DNA from: Hydractinia symbiolongicarpus
Lineage: Eukaryota; Cnidaria; Hydrozoa; Anthoathecata; Hydractiniidae
NCBI RefSeq assembly: GCF_029227915.1
Contig: NC_079880.1
Span: 23,622,501 to 23,686,500 of the forward strand
DNA length: 64,000 bases
Direction of reading: 5' to 3'
The translations under genes and the position numbers were made by a program. The notes below the pieces were generated by a model, which was not told the DNA's origin, did not search any database, and worked only from the letters and a program-made list of their open reading frames with translations. This document shows positions 21,101-31,866 of the stretch, one piece after another; position 1 is the stretch's first letter; each line of letters opens with the position of its first letter.

Positions 21101-22743
21101 TACAAAGAAATACGCCTATTAGAGATCACATGGTTGGAAGAAATACACCAATCAAAGAACAGCACATGCAAAAACCGACCGTAATGAGAGATCATGTTCT
21201 AGACAGAAATACAATAATAACAGAAAACATATCAGGACAAAATTCATCGACAATAGAACTTTCATCTCCAGTGAGAGAGCGTGCTATCGATGTACCAGAC
21301 TCTGCTGTTATCCAAAATAAAAATAAAAGAGAGATCGGAGTGAAGACGGGGGTTCACAAATCAGAAAAACAAGTTAATTTGAAAAGAACAGGTTCGTTTT
21401 CAAACGCTACTCAAAGTCACAGCGTTACCGATATGGCAAAAAAATTCGAATCGAAACCCCCTGATAGTCCATCAAAATCAAGTTTACAACGAAAACGATC
21501 ATTCACTCGCTCAACTGATCGTTCTTTTGTTGGTTCAATAAGAGATCGATTCCGTGCAAGTAAATCAAAAGAAGAAAATAAAAAAGGAGGCGACGAAAAG
21601 AAAGATAAAAAAGCTAAAAAAGGGGATGATGAAAGGAAAGATACAGATTCTGTAAATCATAACGAAGATAGCAAAACGAAGATCCCGAGCACTAGTATAA
21701 CTCGTAACACCACGCGAACAAGCAGTGTTCGTAAAAATCAAGGTTTAAGTGGAAGTTGCGTCGATGTAAGAAGTTCTTTTCGTAACAAAACCGAAACAGA
21801 GCGAGGTTTAACTCGAAACTCTTCAACAAGTGCTAGCGCTACTGATATTCGCAGCTCGTTTCGAAATAGTTCGACAAGGTCTTCAATCAATCGTTCGGTG
21901 CAACGTTTAAATAAAGAAGAAAACAGTGCTCCTAAAAGTCCGTACCTGCAAAGAGCTAACAATGCTCAAAAACCGTCACAAACGAATGAGCTACGTGCTT
22001 CATTGCGACGCACATCTGCCGAAAAACAAACAAACCGCTCTGAGTTAGTGACACGAGGGAGCATTAACAGAAGTTCGTATCGCGCAGCAAACTCATCTAG
22101 CTCTTCTCTCTTGCCAGGAAGCAATCGCTCATCTTTTAGAGATTCCAAAACTGGTGCTGTGAAAAGAACAAACTCGCGTAAAGGTTTATCATCCAAGGGT
22201 AGTTCTCAAACATCGAGCACCTCCAGTACCCCAAGTATCTCTCGCGAAAATTCAAAAACTAATATAAAAATACCCGAGAAGAAGCCGACAAAACCACAAT
22301 CAAGTCAGGAAAAAGATTTAGTTAGAATTGCAAAAGCATTTCAAAAGGCGACGAAAGAAGTCGACACTGCAAAGGATAGAATCGAGAAATTTATGATTGG
22401 AATAGCAACTGACGATCTCGAAGAAGCACCAAACGAACGATTGAAACTCGATGATTTATACAATCACATAAGACATCGAATGATACTCGCAAAAGACTCG
22501 ATATTTGAAAACCACCGATCCAACGTAACTGTAGACATGAGTCAGTATTTTGAACTCTTATTTAAAACGCTAGCATCTCATTTCGATCGAGTGGGTTGTG
22601 AAATGATCACCAACAAAACGACAAAAGAACACACGTGTTTTCTGATTCACGTCAAGCTTGTTGATTACGTCGACGACTTAGGAGATTTGACGGCGGCGAG
22701 TGTTGAAGAAGAGGACGAAAGTCCACGAGCAAGCTATGTTTGA
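18123..22743 (+). CDS. Large basic disordered protein of unknown family, about 815 residues
   Basis: The terminal exon is certain: after the acceptor ttggttttag, 20306-22743 is open for 812 codons to TGA. Residues 1-90 look globular (SVAYEEIIDFLLEFDVIVNP, then VRHSVVYYNLE). An acidic region with ESDVSDEE follows. Next come about ten copies of an 11-residue repeat (QRSTPVHDQMI-like, 20905-21240). A very basic Ser/Arg/Lys stretch follows, with a Lys-rich run and many SSFRNSS-type phrases. The end is a helical, globular-looking 130-residue domain (LVRIAKAFQKATKEVDTAKD onward). A likely first exon is ATGGAGTGTAAAACGG at 18123-18138 before GTGACT; its one leftover base restores phase and gives MECKTGDSVAYEE. 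An alternative donor, GTAAGC at 18171, would need another exon. Nucleic-acid or cytoskeletal binding is possible but not shown. An ATTAAA polyA signal lies at 22818. Confidence 0.6.
18511..18740. repeat. 20-bp tandem repeat, 11 units plus a partial
   Basis: The unit cgaagtatcgctaaattaat runs without interruption from 18521 to 18740; the last ten bases of a unit precede it. Units differ at only a few positions (ctaaac versus ctaaat, one tgaag, one gtgtcg), so amplification is recent. It ends 48 bp before the ATG of the 91-codon ORF. Confidence 0.95.
18789..19064 (+). CDS. Orphan 91-residue ORF with an RVTF motif
   Basis: Single-exon frame from ATG 18789 to the stop at 19064; I recognise no family. 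The sequence is polar and basic. It opens MPGSILINDGRRSASPDRRV, has TFGNIERYDIM next, and ends FLPRLLSRVE. RRVTFG fits the RVxF docking motif for protein phosphatase 1, and SASPDR is a plausible phosphosite next to it; both are inference from motif only. AATAAA occurs near 19140. If the candidate exon at 18123 belongs to the large gene ending at 22743, this ORF would lie inside its first intron. Confidence 0.4.
   Translation: MPGSILINDGRRSASPDRRVTFGNIERYDIMTSNEIKNNIQQRGSNRDVMTVNGNYPMTRLDNRIRKAVMLGFAHTIGRYNFLPRLLSRVE
20905..21240 (+). repeat. 33-bp coding repeat (11-residue unit)
   Basis: About ten units encoding variants of RSTPVHDQMIQ. Units 2-4 are almost identical in DNA, and later units decay (GRNTPIKEQHM, QKPTVMRDHVL). 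Each unit carries a Thr-Pro, a potential proline-directed phosphosite, every 11 residues. Confidence 0.9.
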
Positions 22744-23019
22744 AAATTATTTAAAATTATGTTTTAAAGTACATTAGGTAGCTTTTTTGTTTACTTGTAG
22801 ATTATATCAATCCTTTTATTAAAGAAGTAATAACACACTTATAAAGCTGCCTTGGTTTTCCCGCCAATCAGCTACCAGATATTGAAAAAAGTTTTATTTG
22901 CTAAAAGATCATTCACAAGTTCAAATTGAACCCAAATTTGCATGCTTATGTGTCCTTATTCCCAACGTATTTCCTGCATTTACGTATATTTTTCTGTTAT
23001 CTCTTATCTCTTTAATGAT

Positions 23020-23130
23020 AGCCGTATTCTGTCTGTTTGTTTGTGCGTGAGAGAGTGTTACGGAAACATGAAATGCGATAAATATATGACGGATGAACCC
23101 GTGGGATTTTTCCACTAGTCTTTTTATATT
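23020..23130. repeat. Repeat copy with the aacccgtgg...ccac motif
   Basis: The phrase gaacccgtgggatttttcca at about 23095-23114, followed by ctagtctttttat, is matched in inverted orientation near 56500-56535 (gtctttagcccgtggaaaaa, then tccacgggttcg). They look like two copies of one dispersed repeat. Confidence 0.55.
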
Positions 23131-26100
23131 ATTAACACTCGTCTGTTCGTGCGTCAAAATGATACCGCAGTAGCGATCTTTGATCTTGCCGTAAAGTCGT
23201 TTAAAAGCGAGGTTTATATTTAACTAAAAGCCATAAATTTGACTACATCATGTTATATATGAACCCTCGTATGCTTTTGACCTGTTCCTTTGATGAGTAC
23301 AACGTGAAGGTTCAGTTATGGTAGCATGCTTGGTTTAGCTGGCAGACAAGAGGTGGCAATCTTGAAGGCTTCTTTCGCTCTTTTTCATCTAATATTTTGA
23401 TTTGGGAATAAATTTTCTGCATAAGATTAATATCCTAACACGTGTTTTAACTATAAATCTTTAACATATACTTATTTTAAGACTTTGACTACAAACATAG
23501 ATATATTTAGAAAGCATCCTAACTGACTGGCCTTATTTCTATTCTTTTAAGGTTTTTCATAAATTTAGTATAGGAGCTTTTTATTCTAGCCGGGATTATT
23601 TTTACTAGACTGCAATTTGGGTTGTGGGTTGTTCCACCAAAATAATATTTCGGGGTGATTGTTTTAGATGAAAAAGGTAACGACAGACTTTTGGCTGCGC
23701 TTTGTTTAAACCGATAAAAATAACTTTCTTTGAAAGGGAAATTACGTTTGACGTATTGCTGTTAGCACTCCGCGCGTATCTGCAACATGTTTTCTTTGTA
23801 CTAAGCATTAATAATTAATTTTTGAACTTTCATGGGAATTTATTCTGCAAAATAAAAAAAAAATGCTTGGGGAATGTTTTTTCCTTGAGAGACAATGCAA
23901 AAATTTCCCTTGAATTTTATTTTTTAACGACATCGAACTTTAAGCGGTCCGTTGGACTAGCAATACACCGTCTAACTGTCCTGCCAGCCAAATATGCGAC
24001 ACAGTCTACCTGCACCTAAACTCAACGTGACATTTAACCCTATCGGAGAGTAAAAACTTCAAGAACAAAAATCAGAAACAACATTCAACAACGTCAACAT
24101 TTAAATTAGTCTCACCATCACTGGCGTTTAAAATTTCCTGCAACCGTACCCGTCGACAACAACTTCGATGCCCGGGAACGGTATCGACCTGTTGATTGAA
24201 TAAAATATATATCACATTCTTCAGATTGGTTTATTTAGTTGTTTGCATTTTGTTAAAATCAATTCGGGGAAAGTTCCCACTTTAAAAAGTCCTTTGTGTG
24301 TCTTCACTCTGAAACGCAGTTCTTTACGGAACTTCACATTGAATTTCAAAATAACTGTGGTTAACTTAAAGATAATAAAAAACAGGCGATATCAGAATTA
24401 ACACAACGAGGTATTCTCCATCAGTGTTTTTTTTCACTTGCGAGGGTGGAGAGCAGGCTGCAAGGAAATGTACTTGAGAGAATGCACTGACCAAACAGTT
24501 TGCTGTTAAGATACAGTTCTGTTTGGGATTCGACTACTTCTTATTCAAAAATCTTCTCTATATTTAACTAGAAAACTTTTAACAAAACATCTAAAAACTT
24601 TATTTTCGTAACCCTTTTTTTCTTCTTTTAGTATATTCATCACAAAATCATCAATTTATCTCACTACATCCAAATAGCACAGTATAAGATTTTCCATGAC
24701 GATGTTTTTCTCTTTGATAAGTTCCTTCAGTAGCATATCTCAATGAAGTATATATATGAGCAGCTTTCTTGGGAATTTAAACCTCTTGCATAGCAGCTAT
24801 TCTCGTTTTTTTTATTCTATAAAATCGACGTTGCAGAAATAGCTACCCACAACTGTATACGTCTAGGAAAGCGACTGAAGATCTTTAGGACTAACGTCTC
24901 TGTAGTAGCCGTCGTGCTAACCGTGCACAAATTTTTAAGCTAAAAAATAACAAACGCAGTATATTCTTATCGACTTTGCTGGGATGTGCGAAATTCAGTG
25001 GATTTTCTACGGGCTAACGACCAGTCTTATATATTCACTAACGCATGAAAACATTTGTTCGCGTGGTTGAGCGTGTCTATATTGTGAGATCGCAGTTCAA
25101 AGAAATACGTTTTAATAAGTTTATTATCTTTATTCTCCATAATAGAGAAGGCTAAAGAAACAAGTAGTCGATGTTATATAGACAGCTGTAACTTTATACG
25201 TTTACTTTCCCATTCTCTATAAATCCAATCAATTCGTTGATTGTCTTTTAGGTTTCTGGCGGTTTGAATTAAACGCGGAAATACACTGCAACAAAGCATG
25301 CTCAAAACACAAAAAAATAACTGGTAAAGGTTGATCTTTTACAAAGGATTTTTTTAAGCAAGTTCCTGTTTGCCACTTACTATGCATGCTTCTATCTTTT
25401 ATCAACAGAATACGCAATGTTAATATAGCATGAGGATCATGGAAACTAAGATGCTTTTCTTACTATCATTTGGGCGTTCCAATTACTAGGGTTTTAATTG
25501 AGCATGTTTTTGATTTTTCATTAATGAGAGAATAACACGAGAGAATAACACAACAAACAATTACATTCATCTTTAAACGTAAGTATTTATTAAGTAACAA
25601 ACCAATTTTATTTTTTTAGGTGGGCGGGGTAAACCTTTTTGATCAGAAGATTATTGAAAAAGATTACAAAATAATAGAATTCATGCTGAGGTTTTTGAGG
25701 GAAGGGTTTACTTATCCCAAATACTTATTTGTTCTACATTAAAATTTGCCACCTAACAGTTTGCTACAGTTGCTGCTTGCACAAGTCTCTAATATCACGT
25801 TCCATTAAAGGTGGCTTAAAGAAAAGTCCCTGTTAATAATAATAAAAAAATTTTTATACAGAAATTAGGAAAACCCTAGCCTCCTAATTTTAAAGCAATA
25901 TATTTTAGTATTACAATAAGCACCCATGTCCCCAATGCTTGTTCTTACATCGTCATGAAACATGGGGCAGGTTTTTCATGTTTTTGTACATAATTAAGAA
26001 GCCCTGAAGACGAGGTTGGGAAAATGCATTGTGTTTGGGAACCAGCCTGGTGGAGGACAAACATAATATTGTAAGTGTAGAGTATACTCGAAAGATCCAG

Positions 26101-26814
26101 GCAATAAGTAACGAGATGACGTGGAGATGACATAGACGGAACAAAGGTGACAACTGATATTGGCTTGGGTGTCGGCAGCTTAAGTTGCGACAATCATTCG
26201 ATCACAGCTGTTCATTGGTTGCTTGTTTCACGTGACTAAAATCGAGAAAATGTAAACATATTGAGAAAGATGTTAATCTATATCAACTTTATTAACATTT
26301 TTTACAGTTATTAAGATTATGTGAAAGTCCTGTGTTGTCTTCAGACAGATTGAAAAGAAGATTATTGATATTTTTAGTTAGTTGGTATATGGAATGCGTT
26401 TTCTTTTTTTAGTTGCTGAAGTTGCATATCACTTCACAGTATTTCAAAACAACTTTTTTAAAACACCTATGTTATATTCGCATACGAACAGCAATGCACG
26501 TGATTTTCCTTTTGCTTTAAAAAATAGGATAGCGCGAAACCTTCCCAAAGATCTTTGTTTCTCTCACTGTTTTTGTATAAAAAGAGGTGAAAAGTCCCTG
26601 AGACCCAGGTTTAATTCCTGTCTTGGATTGCATGTTTTCTTTATAAACAATCGCCTCCAAAATTTAGACAATCCCCCCTGAAATTTAATATCTTTGCAAA
26701 AAATCAATTGTTTATATATAACAAAGAGACATCATAAAGTTAAACGTAAACTGTCCATGTTGAAAATATTTACAGGTTTCACTGGATATGCGTAATACCA
26801 AATCAAGGTCAGAT

Positions 26815-27010
26815 CAAATCTAAGAGACCTGAAACGAGCAATAAAGTGTCATCTTGGCATTTTCGCGTTAGTTAATACGACTCGATTCATTAATAAAATA
26901 TAAATGCTTATCTCCGGACGTGACAAAAATTACTAATAACAAAAAATGTCAAAAGATCTATTTCTGAAATATATGACATCATAATTCATGCATCATAATT
27001 AAATTTTAAA
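26815..27010. repeat. Dispersed repeat, copy A
   Basis: Shares ordered phrases with 32930-33110: acctgaaacgagcaa, gtcatcttggcat, aatgtcaaaa, and aattcatgcatcataatta. The order and spacing are similar, so these are diverged copies of one element. Confidence 0.65.
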
Positions 27011-29630
27011 ATTTTACAATACGGATGTAAAAAACAAGTTTTTAATTCCACAACACAAATATTGAACATTAATTCTCAGCTCAAAATATCCATCTACCAT
27101 ATATACTTCGAGGAGTGGTTAAAATAATTTAAGAGTTGTTGACAATCTGATTGCATGATGAAACGACTTTAACTTTCCTTCAGGAAATATCTATATGACC
27201 TTTATTTTCTTCCTCGAATTAATGTTGATTTCAGAAAACAACAATTTCTCCTGTTGTGGTTTTCCATCGATACGATATCAGATCCAACGCTTTTTTGATT
27301 TTTGAAGTTACGCAGCAGAAAAAACTTCTTTAGTTAATTAAAATCCAGTAGTATGACTCAATTCGTGGGTGTTTTCTTTTTTTTATTAAAATTTTATAAC
27401 TGATAATGCATTGGTATAAAAGCATCACAAGAAGGGCGCTCCGAACGAGCGACGAAGAATACTTCTCCCCATTTAGCTATTTGGCACAAATTGACAGCAG
27501 AACTCTGTCTGGAGTGTTATATAAACAAAAAATTTCAACATAAACTATCTGATTATTTATTCATATCCATCCTCATTGTGCATACAGGCATCAAATATAA
27601 AATATAAAACAAACACAAGTCTCTGGTGCTTAATTTAATAAGTATTCACTCTTAAAGCATCGTCTCCACATTCCTAAGGACAGTACTAATTAAAAAATGC
27701 TCTTTCCACAGTGTCCTTATTATGGAACAACCTCCTCGATCCGTAAAGGTCCGAAATAAATAGACATTTGAGCGTGCTAACGCCAGCGAATCAAAAATAA
27801 GTGACTGTAAGATTTTGAATCTATCCAAAGAAATGAAAGAAGCTCAGCTGCGAAGAAATGAACGTTGTAAGGTTTGTAGTGCGTGTTATACTTACGTAGA
27901 CAGGCTTTTTAAAGTTTGTGGTTACGAACGTTGAGATTTCAATCTTCTTTGCCCAAATTTAGGTCCGGGGTTGTAGAACTTAATAATAGTCCTGGATACG
28001 AGGTCGCGTAGGTATGCGTTCCTTTTTCTCTCAGAGGCAGATATCTACTCTGGCAAATTTATCATGCTGATAAGGCTTTCGAAAGTGAAATTTTAATTAC
28101 GGAAAAAAGCAAATGTTTAAGGTACGTTCACTTCTAAAAAGTTTTCCTATATTTTGCTGAAAGCAAAAAAAAAAAAAAAACATAAAAGAAACAGCAGTTA
28201 CTATTTTGAGAATTATGCTTTATCTTTTTAAAATTGAGAAACGCATGTTATGTGGAATTTTTTGCATGATAAAAGGTCTGTACAATAATACCAGAAAGCT
28301 CTGTAATAATCGTAATGGAAAAGGGTTGCTTAAATTAGCTAATATGGCCAGAATGTATCTGATCTTGGCGCTTCAGAAAATTCTTGGTAAAATTTAGTCA
28401 TTGATACCTCGTTTCCAGGCTTGAGAAAGAGAGTATTGGGACGATGTTGATATGAGATGTGGTGCTTGAAAACTTATAAATATAAAACTAGTTATTTTGT
28501 TATCCTACTGCATGTAGAAACCCGAACTAATATTAAAATTTGTTCTGGCTAAAATTAAATGTTTTCAAAAAAAGTTATTTTTATTGAAAAAAATTACCCA
28601 CACTTGAGCGCTTCTCAACTTTATTTTACTCTCAAACAAACCCTAGGGAGAATAAAATAGTGTCGACGGAGCATTTAACTTTTAACCGTTGCTCTCAAGA
28701 GACTGTAACGCTATTAAATGCATTAGTTTCAGTGGAAAAGTTGTTGGCTGTTCTTATACCTACATTTCCACCACGGTGCTTCCATCCATTTTTATGTCTG
28801 GTAAACGATACGAGATTGCTTCCTAAAAACTTCATTCTGCGCTGTATATATTGGTTACCAGTATATATAAAAAAATTCTTAAGGTACGGACGCACTATTT
28901 TTATTTATTTTTCATGCTGGAAAGTGTAGATTTTTGAAAATGGAAAAAGTTTTGTCTTCTTTTGTGTGTTTCCCGCCATAATGAACAAGGTCGAGCTTGT
29001 TATTGTGCAAAGCATTGTGGATCTGGCATGTTCGATATCTGACCATGAAAACATGGTACCAAGATGACATCGAAGTAGATTCGAAAACACACGACCATAA
29101 TCTGGTAAATTCTAAGGAATACTTTATTCTTTTAATGTATAACATTGTTTTAATGAATGTAAAGTTACAGCTTTTTTTGAAAGTCCATGTAGTTTTTTCA
29201 TTTGCGAGGGGGTTCAGATGTAGTGCGACTTTCAAAACGAGCTTACGACCTCGCAGTAATTCTTCGTTTTTCTGTATATTCAAAGCTTAAATTTTGCATT
29301 CTCTCCTCCCAATAATCGTGCACATTTTGGATTTCTTAAAGCCAATTCTTAAAGATTAGTTTCTAAGTAGAAAAGGAGCTAGCCTAACTGACAAACATCC
29401 AAAAATCATGGGCCAGGCAATCTTACAGGTTTTGTTAAAAAAAACCTACACGTTAACTGCATTTGTAGCTAAATGAGACCAAAAAGTTCTTATGTAGTGT
29501 TAACTGAGATTAAATTTACATTCATTCATTTACATTCTATGATAGTTAGACATCACAACAAGTAAGGATTGTAGCTTTGTTAGGAATTTTCTATAGACTA
29601 AAAGGTCATGTATTTAGGTCACTTATTGTC

Positions 29631-29672
29631 TTTCACTATTATCTTGGCAGTGGTTGCTAAGATAGTAGTGAA
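29631..29672. repeat. Imperfect hairpin
   Basis: ttcactattatcttggca is followed four bases later by ttgctaagatagtagtgaa, giving a stem of about 18 bp with two or three mismatches. It lies 75 bp left of the MULE-like element and could be a foldback remnant. Confidence 0.5.
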
Positions 29673-29735
29673 AATATTTGTTCAAGCAAAATTTCATTTA
29701 TATACTTATTATCTGCAAGTCTTCAAATTCAACGA

Positions 29736-30240
29736 ATTAGGCTATGAGTGTGCCAATAAGCCGCATACGTTGTAAAAAGTGAGGGCGTTTTCAGGTGAGT
29801 TTGGTGTTTTAAAAAAATTCAGGTATTATCCCGAAAAAGCCCGCATGGTCCCGAACAATAAGAAAAAGAAAAAAAGAAAAAGACCCAAAGAAAATAAAGA
29901 TTCACCACAAATGACTCTCGAGAAATTATTTAAAAAAGTATAAAAATTGAAATAAGCTATATGGTAGCGAAGTTCTTAAAATAACTGTTTTTTTATGATT
30001 TTTGACAAGATTTACTTGATAAATAACTTATATAGCTATAAAATTCCTTTCTCTTCAAACGCATTATTTCAACTGTCGTTTGCCATGTTTATGTTACAAG
30101 GTTTTGGGAATGTTCCAGGCGTGTTCAGGAAAGTGCGGGCAGTTTCGGCAAACAACTGTCAATTTAATTCAAAAAGTCTCTAAAACTCGCCCTAAAATCA
30201 GTGGGCGTTTGCGGATTATTGGCACCCTCTCATTAGGCTA
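29736..30240. mobile_element. MULE-like MITE with 9-bp target duplication
   Basis: ATTAGGCTA at 29736-29744 is repeated at 30232-30240. The termini between them are inverted: TGAGTGTGCCAATAAGCCGC on the left and, inverted, GAGAGGGTGCCAATAATCCGC-like sequence on the right. Weaker inverted similarity continues inward for about 100 bp (for example cccgaaaaagcccgc against gtgcgggcagtttcgg). GAG-starting long inverted repeats and a 9-bp duplication are Mutator/MULE traits. There is no transposase frame. Confidence 0.75.
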
Positions 30241-31866
30241 GGAATAGACTTTTAAGACTTTGCCAAGTGGAAAATGTGCTATAAAAATTTGTCCTTTTGG
30301 CCTTAAAGCCAGGATTAAGCTTCGTTAATGCCTATTTTGGCAAGTTTCACACATCTAAGAGATATAAGCCTTAAATATAAACTTTAGAAATAACTGAAAA
30401 AAGAATGATGTAATTTAACAGATTAGAATTTAGCTACATTTACCTAGCCTTTTTGTGTTCTGTCGTCATTGTTTATTTACTCAGCAGCAGAATTCTTCTT
30501 TGTATGACTATCAAAAAATGTGCATCGCCAAGTAATAAATATTTGAAGTAACTAACCCAGAAAATAACAAAAACCTAAGTTTTACTTAAAGCCATTGAAA
30601 AAAAAATGATATACTGCTATAGCTCAATCAAACAATAACATATTTTATAATCTGTGTAAATTGAAAAAAAAGTGTTCCCCATTATAATTTGCCAAAAACA
30701 CAAGAGGTAGAAGTCTTAAATGAAAGTAGACTTGCATTACAGTCACTTGGTCGGGAAAGCTTTTTTGGCAAATTCCAGGGAAGTGTGAACCTAGTTTTAG
30801 AAGCTCCTCTTGCTTGGTACAAGGGAAATTTTTGCACATAAGTATTTTCAGTGTGCCACATTGGCCAAGTTCTTATAAAATTCAATATTTTTTATGTGCT
30901 ATTAATAAAATGGCTTAATCCATTTGCATATAAACGACTATTATACGCCTCTCCTAAAAAAGCATGCAGTTCATTCCTTCTCTTGGTTTTTTGTGGATTA
31001 AATTAAACGTTTGTTACCTATTAGACTTCACCATTCAGCTATTTAGGAGCAGTATAATAAATAAGGGGTGGAATCTTACCATAGATTTATTATGTGAAGA
31101 TCGAATCAGTTTTGCAAAAATATTTTCATTGTGAACAAATTCACCAGGACCATTGCTTCCTGTAATTTTTTTAAAAACTTATGTTTATATGCCTTTTCTA
31201 CTAAATGTTAAGAAATTTACTTGGTTTGCTACACTTTTGAAGGAAGGTAATTAGGCAGATGATGTCACAGTGACAGAAAATTGTAGCTACTATTTTGTGC
31301 CTTTTATGACATATTCAAAACCCTAATCCCTCTTACAATTTTATTTAACCACAGTGGTTTTAAACTGTTTTTAAAGGAAAAGTTTAACTGAAATTTGTTT
31401 TCATCCATCTAGTCGCGAAAAAATATAACTCAGTTCCTAATGTTTTTCGTCACAGGCTGGCTTCTGTTTGACCTCCTTCTGTTTTGCCTCAAAAGGTCTA
31501 GGGAGCACAAAAAACGTAAAGAAGTTTAAACAAAGATGGCATATAAGGGAAAGGCATAACCAACTACACACAATGTTTGTGTAGTTGGAAAAAACCATCA
31601 GCTGTCATGTTATTATGTACAGTATTTAAACATTGTGTTCAGTTTTATATGCAGTGACAAGATCTGTTTAACTATTATAAAGCCATGCAATCAAAGAATA
31701 AATTTTTTGTGAATCAAATCAATAAATTCTTCCCATTAAAATTTTCCTTTTTAAGTTAGCAATCCTGCCCTTATAGCATAGGTTGGAAAAATGAATGTAA
31801 TGTAGTTTTAAATGTTAGTCCTAATCTTTATCAGGTCATTGAACGATTTCATCGTGTGTAGTTGGT

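Larger units (their letters stand above)
22824..31834. other. About 9 kb without a supported gene
   Basis: AT-rich, with scattered repeats listed separately. The many 60-120-codon frames (for example 28660-29290 and 25945-26193) show no family motif or conserved splice context. Non-coding 5' exons of the Pumilio gene could lie in the right part, because its first coding exon has an acceptor just upstream. Confidence 0.5.

Noticed and set aside
25945-26193. 82-codon minus-strand frame
   Set aside because: It overlaps MITE-like terminal sequence (CCAACCTCGTCTTCAGGGC on the minus strand) and shows no protein family features.
28660-29290. Cluster of overlapping 60-120-codon frames on both strands
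   Set aside because: Frames overlap on both strands without a consistent exon structure or family motif. Best explained as chance in a locally GC-richer segment or an old repeat.
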